Source: Amanita rubescens (taxonomy: Eukaryota; Basidiomycota; Agaricomycetes; Agaricales; Amanitaceae). From it: a stretch of 64,000 bases of DNA. This document shows positions 12,520 to 25,030 of the stretch, in pieces; positions within the stretch are counted from its first letter, which is position 1; the number at the start of each line of letters is the position of its first letter. The stretch lies in the NCBI GenBank assembly GCA_015039365.1, contig WION01000021.1:1-64000 (forward strand), given 5' to 3'. Position numbers and translations under genes: made by a program. The notes under the pieces were generated by a model. It was not told the DNA's origin, did not search any database, and saw only the letters and a list, made by a program, of their open reading frames with translations.

Positions 12520-15500
12520 TCACATCCCTTCCAACGACGACCAAATGACCGTCCGTGGCTTTCGCCTCGGGTCATCCTGGCACAAGTCAAAGAGATGCCG
12601 CATGGTTGGCCGTCCATGAGGACAGTTCCAAGGTTGCTCTATTGTGCCCATGTGCTGAACCACGGTGGTCATCTGACTCTTATTCAGCGGCATTCCTATC
12701 ATTACGCTCTTCCGGCAAGCCCTCATTGCGAACATCGCACGGGCTTTAGAGCATCTCACTACGTTACCAGACGGCTGGTCCCTCATCAAGTTCAGAAGTT
12801 CTTCCAAATCTGTCAAACGTCAGCCACTGTCACCCCGAAAATGAACGGTGGCTTGCCTGCCATCCCAAACTCGGTACTTTTGCTGACAGGGAAGGCGGTA
12901 ACTTTAAGCTTGGAACCCTGACCCACAGCTGCTGTTTCATCCACCGCCAGCTCAAACCCGTTCTGCTGCAACATGTGCATGTTTTCAATTGCAATGAGCT
13001 CATCTGCCGCCGTCAGCTCTAATGGGCGGGGTCTGTGCGTCCCAGTCAGCGTCGCCTGATATATGCCAGATGTACACACCTAAAAAGCTTCTGAGACTGG
13101 ATTCTTGTCGTTTGCTGCAACGTCTCAAAGTTGTACTTCTCATCAGAAGCATGCTGGTCTACGATGAAGAGGTCATCCATCTGATCTCTTTCCCCGCCGT
13201 CATCACACGCCGCCGCCTTTTGCCTTCGTACAATGATAAAACCAAGGTTGAACTGCCCGATAATGTCCATATTTGCAAAATCGGCCTTGTCAAGAACCCG
13301 CGCCAGAGCACGCGTTGCACTCTCATTATCTTCCGTATTTGCCACGCCAGCATCAGCTGAAACCTTGCTTGATACACACGGAGCATCTTCGGCACCGACT
13401 ACTTGATTCCGTAACCGGGTCCACGCGGAAGTTAATCGTTCGATATCAAACCGTAATGTCACGTTTCCAGATGCTGTGTCTGAGCCACGAATAATTTCAG
13501 GACGCAGACCCGATTGTTTCGTCGACGTTTCAGATGCCAAATCCTGTTCATCATCCATCTCGATAACTTTGGATGCCGGGTGGCGTTCGGGTGGTGCAGT
13601 CGTGGAACTCATTGATGGAATGGCATCCTCCATGACAGTATCACTGTCGGACCTTGCCCGTGTCTTGTCTACGCCGCCTACAGGTCGTTGCTCCTCGCGT
13701 AATACGATAGTTTTGATCCTGGGGCCGATAATCTCAAAGCTGGGTCTTCTATCTCGTCCTTTCCGTACGTCCTTGCCAGGTGTCCTGACTTTTTCAACGC
13801 CTTCCATGTCTTCCGCGTCCATCTCTTCGTCCCTAGCAGGTGGTTCCTTTTTCGACGACGCCAGCAGGCCACCTCTGGCAAACCCGGCCAGCCGATTACG
13901 CAGGCTATCCAGAGAGGTCATACCCGCCCCGCTCTTACTGGGAGGCTTGCGGGCAGGCTTGCTCGCGCTGGTACTGGCGTCAGTTTGCGCGTCCTCCACC
14001 TCCACCCTCCTCTTCTTCGTCGCTGGTTCCTCAGAAGCACCGCCGGGTTCTGGAAGATCATCAGACTCCTTTTCGGGAACGGGTGCTGTTTTTTTTCGGC
14101 CCCAAGCAGCTTGCGTCGTATCCAGCACGACGGGTTTCTCTATCTGTTTTTCCTTGCTCCTCTCGGGGCGCTCTCCCTCGTCAACGTCCATATGGTCCAG
14201 CTTCTCCATAGGACGAGATTTATCGCCAGCGTCCGTGTCCTCAGCTGGTTTTCTCGCTTCTCCTTCGGTCTCAGCCTTGTCCATTCTAGACTTTTCGGGG
14301 CCAGCGGGAGAAGCTTGCGCTGCGTCGACTTCATTTGGTACAGGGAGCGGTTTAGGTCGAGACAACTTTTCGCCAGCTGTTCTCTCCGGCTCTGGCAGCT
14401 TTTCATTATCCTCGGAAGTTGCCGGAATAGGTAACAATTGCGACTTGTCGTTAGCTGGTGTTCTCCTTTCCTCCTGGGTATCGGCCTCTTCTGTTATGGC
14501 GACGGCGGGAGCTGCTTGCGCTCCACCAACTTCATCTGCAACTGGCTCAGGGAGAAATAATGGTTCGCCTGCTACACTTCCTGGCGGTGGAGCCTTTTCC
14601 TTATCCTTGGAACTTGTCGGTGTAGGTAACGACTGTGACTTGATCAAACCAGAGCCTGCCTTGAGATTCAGCCGTTTCGAAAAAGGACTATCGAACGTCG
14701 TTTGCGTGAGAGCTCGCTGGGACATCGGCGTCGGATTGAGATCAAAAGTAGACCGATGCGATGAAAATTCAGTTTCGAGAGCAACCTAGAAACATGAGTT
14801 TGTTATACGTATTAAAGTAACCGTTGCGCTTACCTTGAGAGCATCAATCAGCTTTCCTTCACTCTGGAGAAAGATGGTACGCTTATCAGGGCTGACGTTG
14901 ATGTCGCAACATTCTAGAGGAATCTTAGATTGTTTCGCTCTGATAGGCGGTTAAATGACCCACCGGTTGGGACAATAAAGTCTGCCAAAACAAACGGTGC
15001 CTGGTTGGCATTGAACGTTCTATAAACCTCATTGAATCCCTTCTGCACTTTGGTTAAATTGCACGGCCGCCCGTTGACATAGAAGAACTGTCTATCCGTC
15101 CCTGTTCGGCCCGCCCCAACGGAGAACTTAGAAATTAGACCCTTTACTTGAATAGGAATGGTGTCATCATTATTGTCATCATCGCATGGCCCCTGAGTTT
15201 GGGAACCTGGCTCAGCATGTCTGTCTCTGATCCGCCTCAAAGCTGATTTCTCCTGCTGGAAACGGAAGCTCAGGTTCAGCTCGACCATGTTTTCCATCGC
15301 TTTGGGACCCCAGAGAGCTGTTAGAGATGCCTTGAACGACGACGTGCCGTTGGTTTTGATTTGGTCGATTTTCTTTCTTAAAGTGATGAGCCTTGGTGGA
15401 TAGTTGGTCGGAAATAGGGCACCTCTTACCCATTTTCTTGTTGGTTGCTGACCGTAAGCCTCGTCCCGCGTCCTGAGCCATCCATGCCTGCACAAGGACC

Positions 15501-16259
15501 CAAAGCATATGCGTTTAACAGGCCAAGGGCTTTGCCGAACTCTCGTTTCATGTTCCTTTGCAATTCCTTCCTGCGGACGGGCAGTTGAGCGAATAACCCT
15601 GTGAATTGTACAGTTGTTCCTCGCTACAATATGATATTGTCAACTTTGTTTTATGGGGAGATGCCACTGGCCCAAGCTTACTTGTCTAGCTACTTTCGTC
15701 TTCTTTGCTACCTTTCCACTGTGCTCCAAGTCCAGCTGGATACCCATGGGGCCGCTCGTCGCCGTAATGACGGTAACGTTATCGCACAAAGCGCAAAGGG
15801 AGGAAAGAGCCTCTCCCCGAAAACCGAAACTGCGGACAGTAGAGAGGTCGTCAAAGGTAGCTAGTTTAGAGGTGTAATACTTCAAGCCTGCAATCAAAAC
15901 ACTAGTAATCGACAAGGGAATTGCCCAAGACGCGCCGAAGACGTACCGACACTCTCCCAATCTTTCTCGGCAATACCACATCCATTGTCAATGACTTCAA
16001 CGCTTGTTACACCATACTGCTTGAAGCGCACCTCTGAATGACGCGCGAAACCAAAGATGAGTGCTCAAACACGAAAAAGCACGTCCAACCGTGACGGACC
16101 TATGCTTGTCGCGCCTGCATCCAAGCTGTTCTCCACGAGTTCCTTGACAGCCGTCTGAAGATCTATCACGACCTGACCAGACGATATCCTGTGTATGGAT
16201 GCCTTGTCGAGCGCTTTGATTCTGGAAGTATCTTCAGTTGTTGACTCGGAATTTTCCAT
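12520..16259 (-). CDS. PMS1: DNA mismatch-repair endonuclease PMS1 (MutL homologue)
   Basis: PMS1 pairs with MLH1 as MutL-alpha and nicks the new strand during nuclear mismatch repair. The N-terminal GHKL ATPase is visible: [43 protein letters not shown], then [20 protein letters not shown] (motif III) and [21 protein letters not shown] transducer domain follows ([19 protein letters not shown] and [15 protein letters not shown]). A long acidic, Pro/Glu/Lys-rich linker fills most of the 559-codon exon 13046-14725. The C-terminal domain has [17 protein letters not shown], the endonuclease motif [12 protein letters not shown], an [12 protein letters not shown] segment and [11 protein letters not shown]. 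All catalytic motifs are present. The start ATG at 16257-16259 opens [20 protein letters not shown]. Part of exon 1-2 recurs at 19.0-19.4 kb (see separate entry). Confidence 0.93.
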
Positions 16260-16713
16260 GATTGCAAGTGCCGAACGCAAATGAAGTTTACTACTTAGTA
16301 TTTTGTGTCGCGCACCAAGTAAGAGTCATCACAACAAACCCCAACTTCCCGGCAACGTCCGGCGCCGATGTGAGCGGCAGATGTCGGCGAGGCGGGCCGG
16401 TGGTGACATGTCATCCCCAGAACAAGAATGTCAGTAAGCGCCGGCGCCAGAGATTGGGGAGCAGAAGTATCTTCGACCCCTATCGCCGCTACCATCTTCT
16501 AGGGTGCGACATTTGAATTTTGTAGCCAGGCACAAGCGAAATGACGGGGACAGAACGAGTCTTTGCAATGGCATCATACTACCGCTGCAGTCCAAGGTAG
16601 GATGAAGCGATGACAGGACGTCATGCGGTCTTGATGTCGGACTTTCCACGGCGATGGCAGTTGTAGATACTTAATAGATATGAAGGGCATCAAAAGTTGA
16701 TCTTTGGCTTGCC

Positions 16714-18756
16714 ATGTCATTCTATCCAGCTGATTACAGGTCTCAGATTTATGCGGGAACTCTTCCGACTTCTCGCAGGCAGGGACAGAGGCAACAACGT
16801 GACTTTTCCAATCCAAGAGAGCCAATCGCAAATGACCAGCCCCAACAGCAAGAGCCTCCGCATCCGAGCTGGCACATGCCGCTGGCGTTCCCAGGGAACT
16901 ACTTCGATCCTTTCACGGCCGACCCTATCCTGACCACTGCCAATGACATCGACGGCCTCGTCCGCGCATTCACCGCGGTGCCTCGCTTCCTGTACTTCTC
17001 AGTACTCCTGTTTCTACCTTTCTTCTATCACACACGTGTTCATCAAATATTCAATGGTGTACATTTGACGGAGAATGAAATCGCTTCTCATTACGTAGGC
17101 GGCCCTCCAGCCGGTTCTTGGAGGCCCAAACACTGGGACGAAGTAAAACTTTCCTGGACTGACTTCATCGATTCCACACTGAAAGAGTGGAGCACTCTCA
17201 ACATCGTATCAGTGTTGCTCCTTTCGTGAGTCTAAGAAGTTCGTGAAAATCTCTGAAGACTGACCAAATTCGAGGGCCATTTATAACCTCCTCCAGTTGG
17301 GCGGATCAGGGAGCCATTTCATACAATGCACAGCACTCATGTCACTCTTCAGCGCCCTCACGAGTCTTGTCTTCGGCTGCTTGTATGTCATCAGATTTGA
17401 AACGATGCGCAGACCCCATAAAGCAATGCAGTGGGCCCAGGTCAAAGGCGGTCCTCATTGACGTCATAATGAACCTTTCTTCTAACATTATTCTTAGAAC
17501 GCGCTTCATTCTTCCCGTAACACCTTGTGGAACGTTTTTGTTCTACTTTCCCTTCCCTTCGTCTGGCTCGCGTGGTATCGCCCCTATTTTTCTATGTATA
17601 CTTGACCTTACAACGCCTTCCAGGTCCATCATTCTCTTTATCATATGTCTCATGTCTGTCATTTGGCAAACGTCAGGCCAACCCACCAACACTCACAGCC
17701 TTACCCCCCTCCCCTTGGATGTCAAAATCATTACATCCGCTTTCCTCTTCATCGGTTTACTCCATCTTTGCCTCATCCTAGTAACTTTTTCGCAGTATGG
17801 TGACATTGACGAGGCCTGGAGCAAGCGATTCAAACATCTTGTCCAGGGGGCAGCGCTGGTAAATGGACCTGTGGCACGAGGCCCTTCTACAGCATGGCCT
17901 ACCGCAGCAGGAGTAACAGCTCTGCCACGGATGTCACCACCGCAGGTGAATCCATATAGTCATACCAACGGGCCACATCGAGCTTCTCGTATGTCATCAA
18001 TACCGATTTTTCCCATTCGTGGAGCTTCATCGTCCGTTAGCCAGTTATGCCTCACCACCTGGCTACCTTAATCATGATAATTGGTACATGTTACCCTACG
18101 AAGCCCCAACACAGACCCCACAACCAGTGGTGATATACGCCGGTTCGGAGGAAACATCCGAAACTCGCCACTCCCCAGCGCCTTACAGGCAAGGACGACG
18201 TGGCCCCCACAGGCGAGAACGACACCGGCATCGCTATTCGGAGGATTCCAGCGAAGAAAGCGAACCACATCCCTCAGCTTCTCATCACAGGAATGAACCA
18301 ACACAAGCTCGGTATCACCGCTCTGAAGATTCGAGCGAAGACACGTTGCAAATTCCCTCACCTGAGCGTCGGGGGATCCAATCGCGGCGAAGACGACGAC
18401 GACGACGACGACGATCACGAGGTTCCGTAGAGTCAACTCATCGTCCTTCCCGCCCGGTTGTACAATTTGCCACAACGCCATCTTCGCGTACCACTGACCG
18501 GATGCCGGCCCCCTCTGGGTCGTCTACAGCCCTTCAGCATAATCAAACACAGAGGCAAGTGGAACTGGTCAGGGACGCACCCCTGCATGCCGACAACACG
18601 AGCTTGTACAGCAGCGGTGGTGATGGAAATCAAAATGATCCGGAGTTACGTCAGTCCGTTGCACCTCGGTCGCGACGCGGTACGTCGGACAACTTATCCT
18701 TGTCGGGCGTGAACAACACGCCGCAGCCTGAACCTTCCCAGAATAGGGGTGCGTGA
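16714..18756 (+). CDS. Uncharacterised fungal multi-pass membrane protein with Arg/Ser-rich tail
   Basis: I recognise the architecture from other Agaricomycetes but know no function. Exon 1 (to about 17226) starts MSFYPADYRSQIYAG and holds the first hydrophobic segment FLYFSVLLFLPFFYH. After an intron come TLNIVSVLLLS-AIYNLLQLGG and SALTSLVFGCLYVIRFE. A third exon gives NTLWNVFVLLSLPFVWLAW, and a fourth SIILFIICLMSVIW and IITSAFLFIGLLHLCLIL. A final intron (gtatgtcatc..ccgttag, near 17989-18040) joins RAS to PSYASPPGYLNHDN and restores frame. The C-terminal 240 residues are disordered, rich in Arg, Ser, Glu and His, with a run of about ten Arg from a GAC/CGA microsatellite near 18390. I count four to five membrane helices, with the tail probably cytosolic. 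Confidence 0.7.
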
Positions 18757-19018
18757 GTGTTTGAGCTTCTGTGGACTCCGATTTCCTTTCTATTGCGTGA
18801 ATATAACATATGCATAAACTGAGTGACTTGATATTTGTAAATACCTTTATGACCGCGCCCCGAATGAGATTCCCCAGTCGTCACTTTGTACGTCTAACTT
18901 TTTTTCGCTGCTGTGCCACTCGGATTTCGAAAAATTCTGTTCGGAACCGGAGCAAAATGAGTTCATCTGAGTCGAGTCAGAGTAAGACTTTCGAATTGAC
19001 CATAATGACCGACACTTT

Positions 19019-19382
19019 CCCGGCAATACCACATCCATTGTCGATGACTTCAACGCCTGTTACACCATAATGCTTGAAGCGCACCCACATCCATTGTCAA
19101 TGACTTCAACGCTTGTTACACCATACTGCGAAGCGTACCTCTGAATGACGCGTGGAACCGAAGATGAGTGCTCAAACACGAAAAGGCAGGTCCAACCGTG
19201 ACGGACCTATGCTTGTCGCACCTGCATCCAAGCTGTTCTCCACGAGTTCTTTGACAGCCGTCTGAAGATCTATCACGACCTGACCAGACGATATCCTGTG
19301 TATAGATACCTTGTCGAGCGCTTTGATTCTGGAAGTATCTTCAGTCGTTGACTCGGAATTTTCCATGATTGCAAGTGCCGAG
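19019..19382 (-). pseudogene. Partial duplicate of the PMS1 5' end
   Basis: The stretch repeats PMS1 exon 1 and the start of exon 2 (original about 15964-16272) with only scattered differences. It includes the start codon and the residues up to [12 protein letters not shown]; the copy has KALDKVS where PMS1 has KALDKAS. A further 50-odd bp of exon 2 is itself doubled within the copy (about 19029-19084 and 19085-19140). No downstream PMS1 exons follow, so it cannot make a MutL protein. It lies in the same orientation as the parent, on the far side of the membrane-protein gene. Confidence 0.88.
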
Positions 19383-19600
19383 GTTTTTCGCGGGCATCGC
19401 AGCACACGAGAATCATAACCAAGATAGGTAGATACTAATTTTAATGCCTTCAACATTTGCTGTTAAGGACAAATCTCCGTTGTTCTTCTTTTCTTGTGTC
19501 GTTTAGTTGCATGGATACTCAGCCAGTCCGCGAATACACTTTTAAGGTGGCCTAGGCCATGACAATTGTTTTCAAATTATTTCTTACACCTGAAGCCGGT

Positions 19601-19628
19601 CCGAACCTGAACCGAACCGAACCGAACC
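19601..19628. repeat. Short CCGAA repeat tract
   Basis: Five consecutive variants of a CCGAA-C unit lie here, with related CGAAC words scattered over 19590-19720. It may be the decayed end of a transposon or a simple repeat upstream of the heme-lyase gene. Confidence 0.5.
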
Positions 19629-19792
19629 TACAGGTTCTACTAGCTAGTTCGAGTTTGAGAGGCACCCGAACTTGGATCTCGGCCCAAAAGTAGTCGAACT
19701 TGAACCGAACCAGACTTCGGCCAGATGTGAGTACACGGTCGTCGCGATTTAATCTTGTCTTCTTGGGATTGGAGACCAGAATTACGCCCTTC

Positions 19793-20879
19793 ATGATCAA
19801 TAAATTCACCACCCCATACGGTCGACCGCTAAGGGACCCTACAGTCCCCAAGAACGGTGATTCTTCCCCCAACTCCCATCCGCTCTTCCATCGCGGACGT
19901 AGGTCAATACCCGACGAGTACCGTCCCAAATGCACCGTCGTGTCCGATGCGCAAAGCTCCTTCGATTATCAATCCTTCAAATAACATGCCCAATCTTCCA
20001 CAAACGATGGCCTCAAACCAGCTCAAACCTCTCCCTACGAACCGAGTAACATCGACCATCCCTCGCCCACCGGATGCAACTTATGGGGCACAGCAAACAT
20101 CATCTTCAGGTTAGTTACGATTCCGTTCATAGTGTCGAAGTGATGAATGTCGACTCGTGATGCCCCAAGTGGGAATATCCTTCACCCCAGCAATTCTCGC
20201 CAGAAGAGTATGTTGAAGCGATGGTCCTTCTTCACAATCGCCTGAACGAGGATGCTTGGGCGGAAATCTTGAGATGGGAGATGCGCTTTGGCGGGTGAGT
20301 GATACCAGGGTACTGTTATCTCATCGGTTCTCTCACCTTTGGACTAGTGTTTGTGAGGCAGAAAACCTCGAGCTCGTTGAATTTGCGGGCATCCATCGTT
20401 GTGTGACATACAAAGCCCAAATCTATCAGCAGTTGAGGCGAAACTTTCCGTCGTTTTTCATGTAAGGACTTCCTTCTCTTGGGCTTGAGGTTTAATCTTA
20501 TTGAAACTTCAGTTTTGACCTTCCGTTTGATCGCCATGACTGGATCGTGCAGCGACCGCGCAAAGGAAAAAAGATCCGCTATGTTATTGAATACTATAGC
20601 ATACGCAAGAGCAAGTTCCACGAACCCGAATTCTATCTGGATGTGCGTCCTGCATCTGATAGCATTGGGAATATTGTCATGAAAATCCAGCATGCTGTGG
20701 AGCGGTTTGTGGTACAGCTCACTCGGGAGAAGCTGATCACTCATTACCATCTTCTTCGCGCTTCTTGCGTTATCAGTCATAGTAACCCAGCTTGTTTTTT
20801 GATACCAATAACAGTGTTTAACACATGTCCTGTATCTCCGCTGCCATCTGGTACATACATCGACTATTTCATCCGGTAA
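19793..20879 (+). CDS. Cytochrome c heme lyase-like protein (diverged)
   Basis: Holocytochrome c synthase (CCHL) attaches heme to cytochrome c in the mitochondrial intermembrane space. Family signatures are present: a heme-regulatory-like CPM in [38 protein letters not shown], then [15 protein letters not shown] with the conserved heme-contact His, and later [15 protein letters not shown] and IRYVIEYY with [11 protein letters not shown]. The N-terminal exon is inferred: [12 protein letters not shown] to PKN, joined by a 47-nt intron to [10 protein letters not shown]. Oddities: the conserved stretch normally between PQQF and the glutamate-rich helix (about a dozen residues) is missing, the middle exon is poorly conserved, and the C-terminus after 20720 is unlike the family. 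It may be a diverged paralogue or a decaying gene. Confidence 0.62.
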
Positions 20880-20892
20880 GTGATCCCTACAA

Positions 20893-21815
20893 CTATACAT
20901 CGAAAATGCTTGGCAATCCTGATGAGAAGATAAGATCAAGCAAAATTCGAAGGAGAGAAATTTGCTTACGAAGTCCAAAGTATGCCAGACCCATGTTCAC
21001 GAGTGGAAGAAAGAGGACGGATGAACATGCCATAACCGTACAGGCCCACACAGCTACCGGCTGAGTTTCGATGGCTAGACAGACGATCGATGCCATAAAG
21101 CTCAAGATGCCAAAGAGCATAGAAGCTCCTGCGGCATCTCCAACTACACGAATGCTGTCGATCTCGCTGCAGTATTTGACAACCTGTGATCCATTCGCAT
21201 CGGGGTTAAAGTCGATCGCAGACAGGTTTTCGTACTCTCCTCCAACGGTTTGCCGCCCTTCTAGTCGTTTCAATAAGGGTCGAGCTATGTCCCGTAGCAT
21301 TGAATGGACAAATCTCGTATCTCGTCCACTGCCACTCCCCATACTCCCAAGAAACCTCGTCAATTGATCACTGTTTAGCTTTGCAGTATTGCTAAGAATA
21401 CGGTCTATGACAGACACTCGGGTCTGCATGACAGTTGATGAGAGCAGCGCGAGGAGGGCCGCGATCACGTCAAACATAATGCCCACGAATCCGAATGCAT
21501 TGGTGGCAACGCCAGTGGGAGATGAGTTGTTCGTGTAGGATATCGCGATGATCTGGGCCTGTACTGCTGCGAGGAACGTTGCCTGATGAACAATCATCCA
21601 TGAAAACCCCCAGAAAGAGCGTAAAAGGAGCGTACGATCGTGGCTTCAGACTTCAAGTTGTTAATCCATACTTTGATATCATCCCATTGCACTGGTGTAC
21701 CGGCAGCCGCGCTTACAGCTTGTATAACCCCAATAATAGACTTCAAGGTAGGGAGGGGAACAAGATCGACGGTCGCGTAGAGAGCACGTAGGGTCTCTTT
21801 ATGCACCGAATTCAT
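20893..21815 (-). CDS. Uncharacterised fungal membrane protein
   Basis: The product starts MNSVHKETLRALYATVDLV (first ATG at 21813-21815). A 53-nt intron then joins NNLKSEATI to ATFLAAVQAQIIAISY. The second exon has a hydrophobic pair around AFGFVGIMFDVIAALLALL and, after a soluble stretch with SNTAKLNSDQLTRFLGSM, a second hairpin FGILSFMASIVCLAIE then WACTVMACSSVLFLPLV. That gives about four helices. Similar proteins are common and unnamed in Agaricomycetes; I know no function. It is convergent with the heme-lyase gene, with only about 13 bp between the stops. Confidence 0.65.
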
Positions 21816-22358
21816 GGTAGTATCGATGAACAGTGAAGCGTCGGCGTGTGTACTAGAACGGGGCGGGACGCGAGTGACACTGATCAACAGAAAGGCTGAG
21901 ATCTTGGATGGTCTTGCAAGGGCCGCAATTCCCACAAGCCCTATACGAATGACTTGCCTTGCAATCTCACATCTTGCATGGCATTGTGTTGGGCACGGTC
22001 GGAGATAAGCGAGCTGAGCGTATACGAGTGGGGATAGATAATGATGAGTCACACGATGAATAAGGGCGAGAGCAGCCCGGATAGTTATAGTTATTTGTGT
22101 ACGCTGGTCTAGACCTGGTGCACCCAGACTTTAAGCTTCGGTCGTTCTGGTTTTCTGGGAGGGTGTCCCATATGTGTTACATGGGACGGATTGTGCTGCG
22201 TGCAATGGACTTGAATAAATTTGGACCGATGTGGAAAGAAGTTGTATTTGCAATGCAGCCAATGCTACAGAGGAAGCAGAGGGGGACAGATGCTCGGACG
22301 ACGGAGCAGAAGTGATCCAATCCTGCTTCCAACTGCCAACAGTGGATGTTACACCGAA

Positions 22359-23407
22359 TCAGCCACATCGCCTGGAACAACGTGGTCTGAACACTTCGTC
22401 GAACCATTGCAAACGCTTCTCAGCATTCTGAATGTCTCTCGCCTTCCGTTCCCCGCAACCTTCTGGGAACTCTAAATAGATAATCACTCCAACTTTCATG
22501 GCGTCTACGACATAATCTTTAAGATCAGCGTCAAGGTTCGCCGTAAAGGCATTCCAGAACGAAGTTGCAACCATCGTAGACCCGGGCTCGTCAGGATAGT
22601 CGACTCGGTCTCGGTTGATCACAGACATGTAGCGGATCTGAGCGCCATCGATACCGAAAGGAAGATACCTCGAGAGGTCCCAGTCCAATATTCCGATCAG
22701 TCGAGGTGGTCCCTGACTCGCAATGAGCATCTGAAGTTCTGGTTCAGGCAGTGATGACGGGTTCATAAAGGTCTGCTCACGTTCGTCGCATTGAGATCCA
22801 CATGGGAAAGAGAAAGAGGGAGTTTCTTGAGATTAGGAGCGATCGAGATGAGTTCTTCGACGCTTCGACGCAGTGCAAGTCGGTCTGATGGAATGTTTTC
22901 GCGTAACACAGTTTGAAGGCGCGGGATGATGTAAGATTCAACGACCTCCGAGGAGTCTGGGCCAACGATACAACGAGATAACGCCTCTCCAAGTTGGCCA
23001 GCGATTGTAGCGTCGTCATCCCAGGCTCCCAGGGCTGAATTCCACATTGATCCGTCGATGTAGTTCATGATGTATACATGAGTGGAAACAGAGATATCTG
23101 TGCTCTTCTTCTCGATAGTTGGAACCAGGGTTCCCAATTTCTCTGCAGACACGCTCAGGGGACAAGTGCATATTCTAGCGAAGAAAGACGTACGGCGTGC
23201 TAACTCGTAGAGGGACAAATCCAGTGGAGTGTCTCGAAACTGGACGATGACGTTAGACTGGTCTTCTAGTTTCACGATGTAGGTCTTGCTAAAATAGCCT
23301 TGCTCGTCGTGCAGGCGGCAAGATACACTTGGAATATTACAATGAGCGTGGGCTATTGTTTCTGCAAGATCGATGAAGTTCGGTTCTGAACTGGATGGAG
23401 CAGACAT
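22359..23407 (-). CDS. Aminoglycoside phosphotransferase (APH)-like kinase
   Basis: This family has the protein-kinase-like fold; fungal members usually act on unknown small molecules rather than on antibiotics. The start MSAPSSSEPNFIDLAETIA (ATG at 23405-23407) is the first in-frame ATG. The N-lobe holds YFSKTYIVKLEDQSNVIVQF, with the ATP-binding Lys region. The catalytic loop LSLSHVDLNATNV is Brenner's HxDxxxxN motif, and IGILDWDLSRYLPFGID carries the metal-binding Asp. An intron near 22735-22785 separates loop and DWD. The exon end at 22359 is taken from the open frame. The family is greatly expanded in Agaricomycetes. Its start lies about 195 bp from that of the oppositely transcribed next gene, so they may share a promoter region. 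Confidence 0.78.
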
Positions 23408-23601
23408 GATGGAGGTGCCGTTAATAAGACCATGGCCTCCAGGCCCCGGAACCTCGACCTTCACTTCGTTTCGGCCTCAGAACTAAGTTATACTAGAATG
23501 TCATACTTACAATAATAACATTGCCTGTTACCGTCGTTGTCGGAACTGCGGAGTGTGAATTTCGTGTCTTTTATCTCCTTTCAACCACCAGATCAATATC
23601 A

Positions 23602-25030
23602 ATGCCCACCCCATCCTTGGTCTCCGACTGCCACAGTAGTGCGTCGGTTTCATTGTTTTGCAAAAGGGTTGCAAAGTCACCCTTTCGGTTTAGTGCCTGG
23701 ATGCTTCACGCGAAAATTTCCAAGATCATGGTCCCCCCGGCAAACGTTACAGACCACTTTGATAGGCTGTATCAGTTAGAAGAAGTGCCCAGCGCTCTGG
23801 TTCAGGTTAGTATCCCCTGCCTACATATCTATCACTCATAACTTCTAAGTAGAGCCCCTTACCAACACCATTTTTAGACGTCGATCGCGGATTCCAGCTT
23901 ACCGTGCGTAAATGGGCCTCGAAACTTACCCCTGTAGAAGGAGACGAGTATGGAATCCTACCCGCTCTTCCCACTCTCGCCTTCGCTTACAGTCATGTTC
24001 GCAAAACGTCAAATAATCTCTCCAAAGAACATACTCAGCGTCGTAGTATTGACGACATTATCGAATTAGCTTTTAGTGCGAAGGTTGATTGTCATTGTGA
24101 CTTCAAGTACGTTTTCTCCCCTCGGGCTTTCGCATATATCTCCTATAACCTTGCCATTAGAACTGAAGAAAGCTATCGCCTTGTGGCGTCGGCTGGCAAC
24201 CCAGATGCGCGGTCCGACGCCTTGGTGACAATTCCTTCAGTGACTACCGGTGATAAAATACTAGCGGCACGGTTTTCCTTTCAAGGCGAGCCAATGATTT
24301 ACCGAGAACTGTATTGGTCCACGGGTGGGGAGAGAGACGGCTTCTCAATCATCGGGTTCGCTGGAGAATTTAAGAAGGATGATAACGGGTGCAATGAAAA
24401 CCAGCTAATCATGGTGCTTGCCACTGCACAGGCGCAGCGGAAAGCTCTCTCACTCAAATCATCTATCATCATGGGGGCTACTGCCTGTCGTGGCTGCGTG
24501 CGAATTTTCTCTTCGTACTGGAATGACGACTCGGTATGTTCATAGTTATGTAACAGTTGCCAAAAACTCAGACTTTCTTAGGTCCTTCACATCTATGAGC
24601 ACCAGCAACAGTTTAATCTCTCCGACCCTATTCAGGTAATACGCCTATACGTTTTTTGTTCAAAACTCGAGAGGCATTTCCAGGGTGTCCTCGCCTCGGA
24701 GCTTAAGACATGGAATGCTCCAACTGAAATAGCATTCCAGAGTCACAAGTGGCGTAGTCCTGACCATAGTAGAAATGACCATAGTAGGAAGCGTCGTCGG
24801 ACAGAAGCCGGGGAAGCGTTAACGAGAGCAACGGAGGCAGAGGTGGCAATAATGGTCTCGTGGAAGCGGATGGATTCGATGGTGACCGGTATATGAATAT
24901 TATGAAATGGCGCGATGAGGTTGTCAAGGACAGCAAGGAAGGCAAGGTTGTTTCTGATGAAGACAATATTCTGGATGCGGCCTCAGGCTGGCTACAATTT
25001 GAAGGGAGAGCTATCGTTCCTTTGTCATAA
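23602..25030 (+). CDS. Uncharacterised Agaricomycete protein (possible frame break near 3' end)
   Basis: Exon 1 starts MPTPSLVSDCHSSASV and ends near DRLYQLEEVPSALVQ. Exon 2 (from about 23879) has VRKWASKLTPVEGDEYG, IIGFAGEFKKDDNG, NQLIMVLATAQAQRKAL and IFSSYWNDDS. A small exon encodes VLHIYEHQQQFNLSDPIQ. I recall this set of motifs (GEFK..NQLIM..AQAQRKAL..SSYW) from many unnamed Agaricomycete proteins; an Asp-Glu-Lys pattern like this might be nuclease-like, but I cannot show it. After 24684 the frame giving GVLASELKTWNAP ends at 24896. A different frame carries the plausible continuation MKWRDEVVKDSKEGKV to the stop at 25030. No convincing intron links them, so the 3' end may be frameshifted. 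Confidence 0.55.

Noticed and set aside
13476..14789. 437-codon plus-strand open frame
   Set aside because: It lies antisense to the PMS1 linker exon. Its Ser/Ala/Pro-rich text is the mirror of the acidic, repetitive linker, and it has no start context or family match.
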